This document shows positions 33,962 to 44,400 of a stretch of 64,000 nt of DNA, piece by piece (position 1 is the first letter of the stretch; every line of letters begins with the position of its first letter). Origin of the DNA: Planctomycetota bacterium. Lineage in GTDB: Bacteria; Planctomycetota; UBA1135; GCA-002686595. The notes under the pieces were generated by a model, which worked only from the letters and a program-made list of their open reading frames with translations, did no database searches and was not told the DNA's origin. The position numbers were made by a program, and so were the translations under genes. The stretch is from assembly GCA_020638835.1 (NCBI GenBank), contig JACKHV010000001.1, forward strand, positions 930,001 through 994,000. The letters run 5' to 3'.

Positions 33962-36172
33962 GTGCACCACCTCCGTCCCGCCACCCCGAACCGTCCCACG
34001 ACGCCCGCGAGCCGGCTGCGCGCCGCGCTGGTCGCCGCACTCGCGCTCGGCGCGGCGAGCTGCGGCCGCGAAGCGCGCGACTGGACCGAGGTCCGGCGTC
34101 GCGCCGCGGGCCTCGAGCTGCGCATCGAAGCCCCGGATCCCGACCTCGCCGCACTCGCCGAACGCGCGACCCGCGGCTGCAGCTCCGGCGGGCGCCTGAT
34201 CGCGGCCGGCTTCGACGACGCGATCGCCGGGCCTTGGCTCGAGCGCCTCGGCGTCGGGCATACGGCGGACGGCCTGCGGCTCGCCGGTCACGACTTCGAC
34301 GGCGCGGACGACCTGCTGATCGCCTGCTTCGAGGATCCCGAGCACGCCGGCGCGCCCGTCGCGCTCTACCTCGGCGACGCGGAAATCGTGCGCGCCTGGG
34401 TGGCGGAAGCGCGACCGCTGTCGCGCCATCCCAGTCTGCGCCTCGTCCTCGACCGCGAGACGGAGTTCACCGCGCGCCTCGCGCGAGACGGCTCCTTGGA
34501 AGAGCACGCGCGCGAAGCCGTCGGCGCGGCCCGCACCGCCTTGCGTCGCGAATTCACGCGCCACCCGCTCGGAGACGACCTGCTCCGCTCGGATTCGATC
34601 CACCAACTCCGCGTCGTGCTCGGCCCCGGCGTCGAAGCCCGACGCGCCGACACCTACTTGCAAGAGTGCGTCGCCACGCTCGAACGCGCGCACGCGTGGT
34701 GCGGCGCCGGACCGACGCCGATGCACCTCGACCTGCTGGGTCGCGCGGACGACTACGCGCAGCTCGGCGGACTCGACGAACTCGGCACCGTCGACCCGAC
34801 GGGGCACGTCGCGGCCGCGCTGCTTGTCCCTGGGCTCCCGCACGACGCCGGCGCGGCGCTCGCGCGCGGCGTCGCGCGGCAGCAGTGGGGGCCGCCGGTC
34901 GATGCGCGCACGGAACTCGCTTTGGGCATCGCCGCGTCCGGCGCCGTATGGGGGCGAGCGCTCGAAGAGTGGCCGCGAGAAGGGGGCTCGAGCCCGCTGG
35001 CTTCGGCCGCGGCTCTGGCGCAACACTTCGTGCAGCTCGCGGGAGCCGGTGACTTCGACGGCCTGCGCGCGCTGTGGACCGGCGTGCGGACCGCCGAGCC
35101 CGGCGCGACGACGTCGGAACTCGCGCCGCTCGCCGCGCGCTTCGGCGCACTCCCCGAGCTGCGCGGGATCGTCGTCGAGCCGCCGACGGTGCCGCTCCTG
35201 TCCTCCGCGCCGCTCGCGCTCGACGTGGACCTCGCGGGGAACTACGGCGCGAACGCGCTGTCGATCTCGCTGACCTTCACCGCGCAGGAATCGCTTCCCG
35301 AGCGCATCGGCGAGCGCGGAACCGCGCGCGGGCGCAGCCGACAGGGCGACGCGCTGCTCGCGGCGCTGCTCGTGCGCGCGCGCGACGCCGGGCTCGCGCA
35401 CCTGGCGCTGCGGCCGCGGCTCCTCGATTCAGACAGCGGCCAAGAGTCCGCGCGCCGCAAGCGCACGACCGCCGACGAGTGGACGGAGTTCTTCGACGAA
35501 TACGCCGCGACGATCGAGCACAGCGCGCTGCTCGCGGAGCTGCTGCGCGCCGACGTCCTCTGCGTGGGCGAAGGGCTCTGGGACGCGACGCGCACCGAGC
35601 TCGAGGATCGGACCGGCCTCCCGCAGGAAGTGCTCGACGTCAAACGCGACGGTTGGCGACGGTTGGCGCAGGTCGCGCGCACGCGCTTCGCGGGCCGCGT
35701 GGCGTACCTCGCCGACTGGCCGAAGGAAGCGGGGCGCCTCGCCTTCTGGGACGCGTTCGACCTCTACACCTTCGCGTGGTTCCCCGCGCTCAGTGCGGGA
35801 GGTCCGGACGACGTCGACGCGCGTGACTTGAAGCGCCTGCTGTACGGTCAACTCTCGCTGATGGACCGCTTCGCGGAAGAGAGCGGCAAGCCGTACGTCG
35901 TGCTCGCGACGGGACTGCCGGCTTCCGAGTTCGCGTGGCGCGACGCGACGCTCGCTTCCGGCGCGCCGGACGAGGCCGAACAAGCCCGCCTCTACGCGGG
36001 ACTCGCGGGCGCGCTCGAGAACGCGTCGGAGCGACTCGCGCGCTTCGGTGGCATCGCGCTGACGGGCTTTGGGGCGGGCGCCGAAGCGGACCCGCGCGGT
36101 GACCGCGCTGTCGGTCGCGCGGCGGAAGCCGACGTGAAGCGCATCCTCGCCGGCGGCCGGGACGCGGAGTGA
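33962..36172 (+). CDS. lipoprotein with GH113-like C-terminal barrel
   Basis: The 736-residue protein has an N-terminal signal peptide with a lipobox-like AASC at about residues 31-34. The first about 400 residues are unfamiliar. The C-terminal part resembles the TIM-barrel of GH113-type glycosidases: DEWTEFFDEYAATIEHSA, then CVGEGLW with a possible acid/base E537, GRVAYLADWPKEA, LAFWDAFDLYTFAWFPAL and PYVVLATGLP. In GH113 the second catalytic acid lies on a late strand in a G-x-T-E position; here that strand reads ATGLPAS with no glutamate, so catalysis is doubtful. It starts with GTG at 33962, and its stop shares TGATG with the next gene. Confidence 0.6.
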   Translation: MHHLRPATPNRPTTPASRLRAALVAALALGAASCGREARDWTEVRRRAAGLELRIEAPDPDLAALAERATRGCSSGGRLIAAGFDDAIAGPWLERLGVGHTADGLRLAGHDFDGADDLLIACFEDPEHAGAPVALYLGDAEIVRAWVAEARPLSRHPSLRLVLDRETEFTARLARDGSLEEHAREAVGAARTALRREFTRHPLGDDLLRSDSIHQLRVVLGPGVEARRADTYLQECVATLERAHAWCGAGPTPMHLDLLGRADDYAQLGGLDELGTVDPTGHVAAALLVPGLPHDAGAALARGVARQQWGPPVDARTELALGIAASGAVWGRALEEWPREGGSSPLASAAALAQHFVQLAGAGDFDGLRALWTGVRTAEPGATTSELAPLAARFGALPELRGIVVEPPTVPLLSSAPLALDVDLAGNYGANALSISLTFTAQESLPERIGERGTARGRSRQGDALLAALLVRARDAGLAHLALRPRLLDSDSGQESARRKRTTADEWTEFFDEYAATIEHSALLAELLRADVLCVGEGLWDATRTELEDRTGLPQEVLDVKRDGWRRLAQVARTRFAGRVAYLADWPKEAGRLAFWDAFDLYTFAWFPALSAGGPDDVDARDLKRLLYGQLSLMDRFAEESGKPYVVLATGLPASEFAWRDATLASGAPDEAEQARLYAGLAGALENASERLARFGGIALTGFGAGAEADPRGDRAVGRAAEADVKRILAGGRDAE

Positions 36173-38166
36173 TGGAAGGAGCGCCGCCGCTCACCGTGCT
36201 CGAGGGCGTCGGGCCCGCGCGCGCCGAGGCCTTCTCGCGCATGGGCGTCGACGACCTGCGCGATTTGTTGCTGCTGCTTCCGCGCCGGCTCGAGTCGACC
36301 GGCACGCGCGTGGCGATCGGCGAGCTGAACGACCACCTCGGCGAGATGGTGCGCGTCGTCGGCACGGTGCAGCAGCGCTCGTTCCGACGCTTCGGCAAGC
36401 GCAACTCGCTGACCGTGCGCTTGATCGACGACACCGGACGCGTCGACCTGGTCTACTACAACCAGTCGTGGCAGCGCGAGCGCTTCCAGGACGAGCAGGT
36501 CTGCGAGGTTTGGGGCCGCGTGCAGTCGAGCGCGAAGGGCCCCGTGTTCATCGCGCCGAAGCTGCACACGGACGACTCGCCGCTGCCGCCCGCCGGCGGC
36601 TGGCGCAGCCTCTACCCGCAGGCCGACGGCTTGGGTGCGGAACTCGTGCGCAAGCTCGTCGCGCGGACCGTCGAGAGCCACGGCGAGCTGCTCGAGGAAT
36701 CGCTGCCCGCGGACTTCCTCGCCGAACACGGCATGGCGCGCATCGACGAGGTTCCCGCGCGCCTCCTGGACCCGCGCGACCCGCGGGACTTCGAGTCCGC
36801 GCGGCGCCGCGCGCTCTTCGACGGGCTGCTCGCCGCCCAAGCGCGCTCGGCGCGCCGCGCGCGCAGCGGGAGGGGAGAGGGCGCGCGCGTGTGCCTCGTG
36901 GACGACGACGTCGCGTCGCGACTGCGCCGAGCCTTCCCCTTCGAGCTGACGGGCGCGCAGCAGCGCGTGTTCGCCGAGCTGCGCGCCGACCTCGCCGCGC
37001 GGCGTCCGATGCGCCGCTTGTTGCAGGGCGACGTGGGGTCCGGCAAGACGGCGGTCGCCGTGCTCGCGGCGCTCGTCGTCGCGGAGAGCGGCGGGCAGAC
37101 CGCCTTCCTCGCGCCGACGGAGCTGCTCGCGGAACAACACGCCGTCGCGCTCGCGCCCGCCTTCGCGGCGGCGGGGCGGCGCCTGGCGCTCCTCACCGGA
37201 TCGACGCCGGCGCGTGAGCGCTCGCGCTTGCTCGCGGCGCTCGAGCGCGGCGAACTCGACGCGCTCGTCGGAACGCACGCGCTGTTCCATCCGCGCGTGC
37301 GCTTCCGCGAGCTCGCGCTCGTCGTGATCGACGAACAGCACCGTTTCGGCGTCGCGCAGCGCGGGCGCCTGCTCGACAAGGGCGACGGCGCGCACCTCTT
37401 GCTGATGACCGCGACGCCGATCCCGCGCACCCTGGCTCACACTCTGTACGGAGAGCTCGAGGTGAGCCTGCTCGACGAGCGTCCGCCGGGACGCGGACCA
37501 CGCACGACGCGCTGGCTGCGCGAGGGAGACGGCACGCGCTTGCGCGACTTCCTCGGCGAACGCCTCGCGGCCGGCGAGCGGATCTACTGGGTCTCGCCGC
37601 GCATCGGCGAGGACGAGGACGTCGGCGCCGAGCGCGCCTTCGAGCGCTGGCAACAGTCGGAACTCGCGCGCTACGGCGTCGAGCTCGTCCACGGCCGAAT
37701 GGACTCCGCCGACCGCGAGCGCCGCCTCGCGCGCTTTCGCAGCGGTGCGGCGAACGTGCTCGTCGCGACGACCGTGATCGAAGTCGGCGTCGACGTCCCC
37801 GAGGCGACGGTGATCGTCGTCGAGGACGCCGACCGCCTCGGCCTCGCGCAGCTGCACCAGCTGCGCGGTCGGGTCGGTCGCGGCTCGGCGGCAGCGTGGT
37901 GCTTGCTGTTCGGCAAGCCCGTCGCGGCGGATCGGCTCGAACTCCTCGAGCGCTGCGACGACGGCTTCGCGCTGGCCGAGGAGGACCTGGCGCGTCGCGG
38001 CATGGGCGAGCTCGGCGGCCTGCGTCAGTCCGGCGAGGCCGGCGCGGGCTTCGAGGGCGACCTCGACCTCGTCGTCGCCGCGCGCGACCTGCTTGCGGCG
38101 CGACCCGAGCTGGCCGATCGGCTCGCGAACGGCAGCAAGGTCGTGAACACGCTGCACGTTCCCTGA
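36172..38166 (+). CDS. recG: ATP-dependent DNA helicase RecG
   Basis: The 664-residue protein is slightly shorter than the usual 690-700. An N-terminal wedge/OB domain (VLEGVGPARAEAFSRMGV, then VRVVGTVQQRSFRRFGKRN) is followed by a superfamily 2 helicase core. Walker A is GDVGSGKT at residues 286-293, motif II is DEQH, TATPIPRTL is motif III, and QLRGRVGRG is motif VI. RecG remodels stalled forks and branched DNA in the cytoplasm. The ATG at 36172 overlaps the upstream stop by one base; a GTG at 36169 is an in-frame alternative. Confidence 0.96.
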   Translation: MEGAPPLTVLEGVGPARAEAFSRMGVDDLRDLLLLLPRRLESTGTRVAIGELNDHLGEMVRVVGTVQQRSFRRFGKRNSLTVRLIDDTGRVDLVYYNQSWQRERFQDEQVCEVWGRVQSSAKGPVFIAPKLHTDDSPLPPAGGWRSLYPQADGLGAELVRKLVARTVESHGELLEESLPADFLAEHGMARIDEVPARLLDPRDPRDFESARRRALFDGLLAAQARSARRARSGRGEGARVCLVDDDVASRLRRAFPFELTGAQQRVFAELRADLAARRPMRRLLQGDVGSGKTAVAVLAALVVAESGGQTAFLAPTELLAEQHAVALAPAFAAAGRRLALLTGSTPARERSRLLAALERGELDALVGTHALFHPRVRFRELALVVIDEQHRFGVAQRGRLLDKGDGAHLLLMTATPIPRTLAHTLYGELEVSLLDERPPGRGPRTTRWLREGDGTRLRDFLGERLAAGERIYWVSPRIGEDEDVGAERAFERWQQSELARYGVELVHGRMDSADRERRLARFRSGAANVLVATTVIEVGVDVPEATVIVVEDADRLGLAQLHQLRGRVGRGSAAAWCLLFGKPVAADRLELLERCDDGFALAEEDLARRGMGELGGLRQSGEAGAGFEGDLDLVVAARDLLAARPELADRLANGSKVVNTLHVP

Positions 38167-38220
38167 TACCACCGCCGGCGCGCGCCGACGCCCGCACTCC
38201 GCTCCGAAAGTCGACCTCCG

Positions 38221-38967
38221 ATGGCTGAACTCCTGACGCTCGAGAACTTCGTCGCCCTCCTCGCGCTCGCGCTGCTCGAGATCGTGCTCGGCATCGACAA
38301 CATCGTCTTCCTGACGATCGTCACCGGGAAGCTGCCCGAGGAACAGCAACCGCGCGCGCGCCGCATCGGCTTGTTGCTGGCGATGGGCATGCGCATCTTG
38401 CTCTTGTGCGTCGTCGGTTGGGTGATCGGACTCACCGAGCCGCTCTTCGGGGTGCTCGGGCAGGAGATCTCGGGACGCGACATGATCCTGCTCGGCGGCG
38501 GGCTCTTCCTGATCGGCAAGGCGACCTTCGAGATCCACGAGAAGCTCGAGGAGGCCGGGCACGAGCACCAGGTCGTCGTGCGCCGCGCCGCGCACGGGCT
38601 CGCCGCGGTGTTGGTGCAGGTCGTCGCGCTCGACCTGATCTTCTCGCTCGACTCCGTGATCACCGCGGTCGGCATGGCGAAGCACCTCGCCGTGATGATC
38701 GCCGCCGTCGTCGCGGCGGTCGGCGTGATGATCCTGTTCGCCGAGCCGGTCTCGCGCTTCGTGCAAAAGCACCCGACGACGCAGATGCTGGCGCTCTCCT
38801 TCCTGATCTTGATCGGCGTGATGCTCGTCGCCGAGGGCTTCGGGCAGGAGATCGACAAGGGCTACGTCTACTTCGCGATGGCGTTCTCGCTGGTCGTCGA
38901 GATCCTGAACTTGCGCCTGCGAAAGGGGCGCAACGCGGTACCCTCTCCTGATGCGCCCTCCGACTGA
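38221..38967 (+). CDS. TerC-family integral membrane protein
   Basis: The 248-residue protein has seven or so membrane helices with the TerC signatures LLEIVLGIDNIVFLTI near the N-terminus and DLIFSLDSVITAVGM in the middle, whose aspartates lie within membrane segments. TerC/Alx-type proteins export manganese or help metallate exported enzymes; which role applies here is not visible. A 12-base GC palindrome (38176-38187) lies between recG and this gene. The last codons overlap the start of the sulfatase-like gene by 17 bases, suggesting co-expression. Confidence 0.93.
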   Translation: MAELLTLENFVALLALALLEIVLGIDNIVFLTIVTGKLPEEQQPRARRIGLLLAMGMRILLLCVVGWVIGLTEPLFGVLGQEISGRDMILLGGGLFLIGKATFEIHEKLEEAGHEHQVVVRRAAHGLAAVLVQVVALDLIFSLDSVITAVGMAKHLAVMIAAVVAAVGVMILFAEPVSRFVQKHPTTQMLALSFLILIGVMLVAEGFGQEIDKGYVYFAMAFSLVVEILNLRLRKGRNAVPSPDAPSD

Positions 38968-41281
38968 CCGGATCTCGTCGACGCGCCGCCGCGCCGCGAT
39001 CCTCGTGCTCTGCGGCCTCTTCGCCGCGTGCGGAGAGGACCGTGGAGTCGAGGAGGGCGCCGTGCGCGCGGCGACCGTCGCGGAGCGGGAGTGGCGCACG
39101 GGAGAGAGCCGTCTCGTCACGCGCCTCGAGGTGCCCGAAGGACTCGCGCCGTGGACCTACGAGGCCGAGCGGCAACGACTCGAGACGCGGCCGGAGGAGG
39201 AGGGGGGCCAGCGCGTCGTCGTGCTGGGCTCGCTCGTGGCGAAGACGCTGCAGATCCCGCTCGATCCCGACCAAACGGAGTTCAACCAGGTCGCCTGCAA
39301 GCTGCTCCTGCGCAAGCACTCGTCCGTCAGCGTCGACCTGCTCTCGAAGGGGCGCGTGCTGACGCGCACGCCGTACTCGCTCGTGATCGGCAGCAACTTC
39401 CCGCAGGAGATCCGCATCGACGTCCCGGCCCTTCGTCACATCGAGCTGAAGCCGGACGCGCTCGTGCTGCGCTTCGCGGGCGGATCGCGCTGGGCGCGCT
39501 GTTGGGACATCGAGCTCCACCAGCGCCCGTGGGAGTGCTTGGCCGAAGAGATCATCGGCTCGCGTGGTCGACCCGTCGTCGACGACACGGCTCGTGAAGG
39601 CGCGGTGCTCGCGACCGACAACCCGCGCTCCGTCGAGCTCGACGTCCCCGCGCGCGGTCGCTTGAGCTTCCACATGGCTCCGGCCGCCGGACTCACGCTG
39701 CCGGATCACCCGCTGCGCCTCGCGGTTCGCGTCACTGGCGACGGTGAGACCGTCGAACACGCGTGGCCGGTCGACGTGAAGGGTCGCAAGGGGGCGAGTT
39801 GGCAGCGCGCCGAACTCGACCTCTCGCCGCTCGCCGGTAAGCGTGTGCGCGCGGAGTTCCGCCTGCTCTCGGACTCGCAGCTCGTCGACTACGCTCTGCT
39901 CTCGACGCCGACGGTCTACACCCCCGAGGCGCGGACGCGCACGGTGCTCTTCGTGACCTCGGACACGCACCGCGCCGACCACGTCGCCGGCATCACCGGT
40001 TCGGTGGACGTCAAGACGCCCGCGCTCGACGCCCTCGGCGCGCGCGGCGTGATCTTCGACGACTGCTACTCCTCGACGAACATCACCGTTCCTTCGCACG
40101 TCGCGTTGCTCACGGCGGTCTCGCCGCGCGACACCCTCGTGCTCGACAACATGAGCGCGGTGAGCGAGGAGGCGCGGACCATCGCCGAGAGCTTCCGAGA
40201 CGCCGGATGGGCCACGCTCGCGGCGGTCTCCGGCCCGCAGCTGCAGGACGCGTGGTCCGGACTCGGACAGGGCTTCGACGCGATGGCCTGTCCCGCTTCG
40301 GCGACCTGGGACGGCGCCGAGACGGCCCGACGCCTCGAGGAACTGGCCGCGGAGGTGCCCGACCGGAACCTGTTCGTCTGGCTGCACCTCTTCGACGTGC
40401 ACCGGCCCTACGACGAGGACAACGGCTACCTCGCGCTGTACTACCCCGAGGGGCGGGATCCCTACGACCCGGCGCTGCCGGACCCGCCCTTCCCGCGCGG
40501 CGCGATGACCGAGGAGATGACGACGCTGCGCGATCCGAGCTACATGGACGCGAACTACAAGTCGGAGGTCACCTACACCGACGCGGTCCTCGCGCACGTG
40601 TTCTCGATCCCGCGCATCGGCGAAGGCGTGATCGCCGTCACCGCGGACCACGGCGAGTGTCTCGGCGAGTACGCGATCTGGTGGGACCACGCCGGTCTCT
40701 TCCCGAAGAACCTGCACGTCCCGCTGCTGATCGCCGGCCCCGGCGTCCCCGTCGGACATCGCGTCACGGGACCGGTGCAACACCTCGACATCGGTCGGAC
40801 GCTGCTCGACCTCGCCGGACTCCGAGCGGTCGAGTTCCCGGGCGAGTCGATGCTGAGGCACGTCGAACACGAACCGCCGCGCGACACGCCGCGCTTCGCG
40901 CTCGCCTCCGAGGCCAAGTCGGCGTCCGTCGAGATGGGGGGGTGGATGTGCATCCTGCAGCTCGGCGCGTGGCGCGTGCGGGGCATGGACGATCCGAAGC
41001 CCGAGCACTCGGTCGAGCTCTACGACCTGCGACCCGGCGGCGATCCGCTGCGCGACGTGGCGCACGACAACGTGGAACGCGCGAGTCGCCTGCGCGGCTT
41101 GATCCTCGCCTGGCTCGACCAACAGGCCCCGACCGGTTGGGACCGGCACGACCAGGCGAACGACGCGGCCCGGATCGACCAGGTCGCCGCCCTCGGCTAC
41201 ACCACGACGACGACCGACGGCAGCGCGATCTGGGTCGACCCCGCCTGCAGCTGCGAGTACTGCGAGCTCTTCGGGGAGTAG
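38951..41281 (+). CDS. sulfatase-like lipoprotein with Thr at the nucleophile position
   Basis: The 776-residue protein has a lipoprotein-type signal (LFAAC, Cys27) and an N-terminal beta-rich region to about residue 320. An alkaline-phosphatase-superfamily domain follows. Metal-site landmarks are TSDTHRAD (Asp338), TADHGECLGEY and WDHAGLFPKNLHVPLLIAGPG. The motif that in true sulfatases reads C/S-x-P-S-R here reads T-V-P-S-H (Thr379), so formylglycine cannot form and the arginine is replaced. A threonine nucleophile is used by phosphodiesterase/phosphotransferase relatives, making a phospho-ester substrate more likely. The C-terminus ends with a cysteine-rich tail (CSCEYC). Confidence 0.85.
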   Translation: MRPPTDRISSTRRRAAILVLCGLFAACGEDRGVEEGAVRAATVAEREWRTGESRLVTRLEVPEGLAPWTYEAERQRLETRPEEEGGQRVVVLGSLVAKTLQIPLDPDQTEFNQVACKLLLRKHSSVSVDLLSKGRVLTRTPYSLVIGSNFPQEIRIDVPALRHIELKPDALVLRFAGGSRWARCWDIELHQRPWECLAEEIIGSRGRPVVDDTAREGAVLATDNPRSVELDVPARGRLSFHMAPAAGLTLPDHPLRLAVRVTGDGETVEHAWPVDVKGRKGASWQRAELDLSPLAGKRVRAEFRLLSDSQLVDYALLSTPTVYTPEARTRTVLFVTSDTHRADHVAGITGSVDVKTPALDALGARGVIFDDCYSSTNITVPSHVALLTAVSPRDTLVLDNMSAVSEEARTIAESFRDAGWATLAAVSGPQLQDAWSGLGQGFDAMACPASATWDGAETARRLEELAAEVPDRNLFVWLHLFDVHRPYDEDNGYLALYYPEGRDPYDPALPDPPFPRGAMTEEMTTLRDPSYMDANYKSEVTYTDAVLAHVFSIPRIGEGVIAVTADHGECLGEYAIWWDHAGLFPKNLHVPLLIAGPGVPVGHRVTGPVQHLDIGRTLLDLAGLRAVEFPGESMLRHVEHEPPRDTPRFALASEAKSASVEMGGWMCILQLGAWRVRGMDDPKPEHSVELYDLRPGGDPLRDVAHDNVERASRLRGLILAWLDQQAPTGWDRHDQANDAARIDQVAALGYTTTTTDGSAIWVDPACSCEYCELFGE

Positions 41282-41438
41282 GCGCGCTCCACTTGGCCCG
41301 GACCGGTGACAATCGGCGTTCCGGGGTCCCGGACCGCGGCTCTTGGCACCGCGCGGCGGAGGATCGAGTATCCTGTGCGGCCCTCGTGGGGTAGGTCGGA
41401 CCCCGCCCGCCCCGAGATCTCCGTCGCCCGAAAGCTCC

Positions 41439-44400
41439 ATGCCCCAGCACCTCTCGACGGCGCTGCGCACCTGCGCCGCCTTGCTCTTCGCGGCTTGGCT
41501 CGCCGCGCCCGCTTCCGCCCAGCTCGACCTCCCCAAGCGGCGGACCCCCGCTCCCGCGCCGGCCCCCGCGCCCGCGACCGGCCAGGGCGAGAAGTCCGGC
41601 GACCAGGAGCCGGCCAAGGCTCCGGTGCTGGTCTGCACGGTCTGCGGCGCGGAGAACCCCGAGGCGACGCGCGACAAGCCGCACCCCGACGGCGGCTTCT
41701 TCGCCTTCTGCCCGCAACGCACCTGCCAGCGCGAGCGCCGCCACCTCGTCAAGGTCGACCTCACCGGCAAGCGCGACGACGCCGACGGCCCCGGAGCGGT
41801 CGGGGGCGAGAACAGCGGGCGCGGCTCGCTCGCGCCGCACCTCGTCTGCACGGTCTGCAGCGCGCGCAACTACGGCGCGGACCGGTCGCGCCCGCACGAG
41901 ACGGGGGGCTTCACCTCCTGGTGTTCGGTCTGCAAGCGCGACCGCCTGCAGATGGTCGGCGACAGCAGCACGCGCAGCGGCGACGGCGGACTCGAGCTGC
42001 CCTCGACCGGTCGGCCCGCCAACCCGGCGCCGGCCACGACCGAACCCCTGCGGCCGGTCGCGCCGGGGACGGGACGCGTGCCCGCGCAGCAGGGACAGGC
42101 GGAGTTCATCTACCAACAGATCTCCGAGACGCGCGAGACGACGGGTTCGCTCGTCGACCAGGCCGTCGAGAGCCTCGTGAACCTCGGTGAAGAGGGCGCG
42201 GCCGTGTCGCGCGTCGCGCTGCAGTCGGACGACGCCTCGCGCGTCGTGCTGGCGGCCCGCGTGCTGCTGCGCATCGGCACCGCGGAGGACTCCGAACGCA
42301 TCGTCGACCGCCTGCAACGAGACATCCCGGTGCGTGCGGCGTCCATCGTGCTCGACGAGCTCGTCGAGAAGGACCCGGTGCACGCGACGCCGATGCTGCT
42401 CGTCGACCTGCTCGACCACAAGCTGAACCCGCTGCGCAGCACGGCGCTGAAGCACATCCGCCGTCAGGTCGAGACGATGGACTCCACCGAGATCCTGACG
42501 CTGCTCGAACGCGCGCTGCACTCGCGCCGCACGCAGACGCGCCTGAACACGGTCGAGATCCTCGGCAGCATCGACGACCCCGCCGTCATGCCGATGCTGC
42601 TCGAGAGCCTGACGGACTCGTCCGCGCGCGTGACGAACAAGGTCATCACGGCACTGGCGACGCGCCCCGGTCGTGAGATCGAGCTCGAGCTGCTCTCGCG
42701 CGCGTTCAACGACCGCTGGATCCTGCGCGAGAACGCCTACGCGCTGCTGGCGCTGGTCGAACGCGAAGACCTGCTGCTGCAACCGATCCTCGACGAGACG
42801 CACGTCGAAGTGCTCCTGCGCGGCCTCGAGACGCGCGACGTCTTCGTGCACGGCGCTTGCGCCACCGCGCTGGCCGGCATCGGCTTCCGCAGCCCGCACC
42901 CGTCGCGGTCGGAGTGGCTCGACGGCGAGGTGACGAGCCGCCTGATCGACGTGATCACCGGTCGCGAGTTCCACGCCGACTTCAGCGCGCTGCAGCCGCG
43001 CGCACTGCGCCGCCTGCGCCTGATCACCGGCGAGGACTTCGGCACGAACGGACCAGAGTGGGTGGACTGGTGGCTGCAGAACCGCGCCACCTTCTACGCG
43101 CGCCGCGCATGGCTGCGCATCCCCGAGGAGAAGGTCGGCTCGATCGAGGCGCACTACCGCAGCTCGCTCGGCGGTCAGATCGGCGTGTTCTGCTTGATCG
43201 GTCCCGACGCGGACGCCGGCGCGGCGCGCGAACGCGTGGGCGTCGGTGAACTCGTGCGCCTCACGCACGCGGAGTGCGCGGACCTCGTCGCGCTGCTCGA
43301 CCGCGAACAGATCCTGACGCCCGACCGCCTGCCCGGGACCCGCGGTTCGGGCATCCAAGTGCACACGCGCTCGGCCGAGTTGCTCGTCGACGGTCGCGGC
43401 AAGCGCTTCACCTTCGCTCCGGACCAGAGCGAACCGTGGTTCGAGAAGCTGAGCGCCGCGATGAACGACCTGCAGCACAGGAACCGCTGGCAACGCTACC
43501 CCGACCTCGCGACCTACGAGAACGAGCGTGCGTTCTGGGAGGTCGAGAGCGGATGGTGGTCCGGCGACCACACCGAGACGGAACGCGCGCTGCGCCTGAA
43601 GTCGCTCGTGCTGACCTCGATCCGCGACCTGCGTCCCTCGCAGCGCGGCGGCGCCATCGCCGAGCTGCAGTCGATCTACGAGCTCGAGTCCGCGCGCGAG
43701 CCGGGCGACCTCTTGGCCTTCATGGACCTGCTGCGCGAGGAGGGCTTCCTGGCGCAGCGCGCGCGGGATCTCGTCGACCTGTGCCTGCTGGCAGCCCGCT
43801 CGGAGCGCGAAGTCCTCGACGCCGAGACCGCGACGCGCATCGTCGACCTGCTCGAAGCGCGCTTCGACCTCGACGCGATCGAGGAGATGTCGCGCGTGGC
43901 CGGCGCGGCCGGACCCGAGTTCGTGAACGGACTCGCCGCCGACCCGCGTCCGATCCTGCGCGCCGTCGCGGCGAACGAACTGTCGAAGGACCCGACGCCC
44001 GAGGATGCGGCGCTCCTGATGGCGTTGCTCGAGGACTCGGACTCCGGTGTCGAGGCGGCTGCCTGCCTCGCGCTGGGTCGCGGTAAGGTCGAAGCCGGTC
44101 GCAACGAGCTCCTGATCCGTGCGCGCGTCGGCGCCACGCGCGTGCGCTGCGCGGCCCTGCGCGCGATCGGCATGCTGGGCGGCGAGTACGTGCTCGAGCC
44201 GCTCGTTCTCGCCAGCGCCGACGCGGAGAAGGACGTGCGCCTCGCCGCGGCGGAAGGCCTCGCCGAGCTGGCCGACCCCGAGTCGGCGTCCCTGCTCGTC
44301 TCGATGCTCGGCCAAGGTCGCGAGTCGCAAGTCTACGCCCCGGCTCGACGCGGTCTGACCCGCATGGGCGACGCGGCGCGCCGCGAACTCGTGCGCGTGA

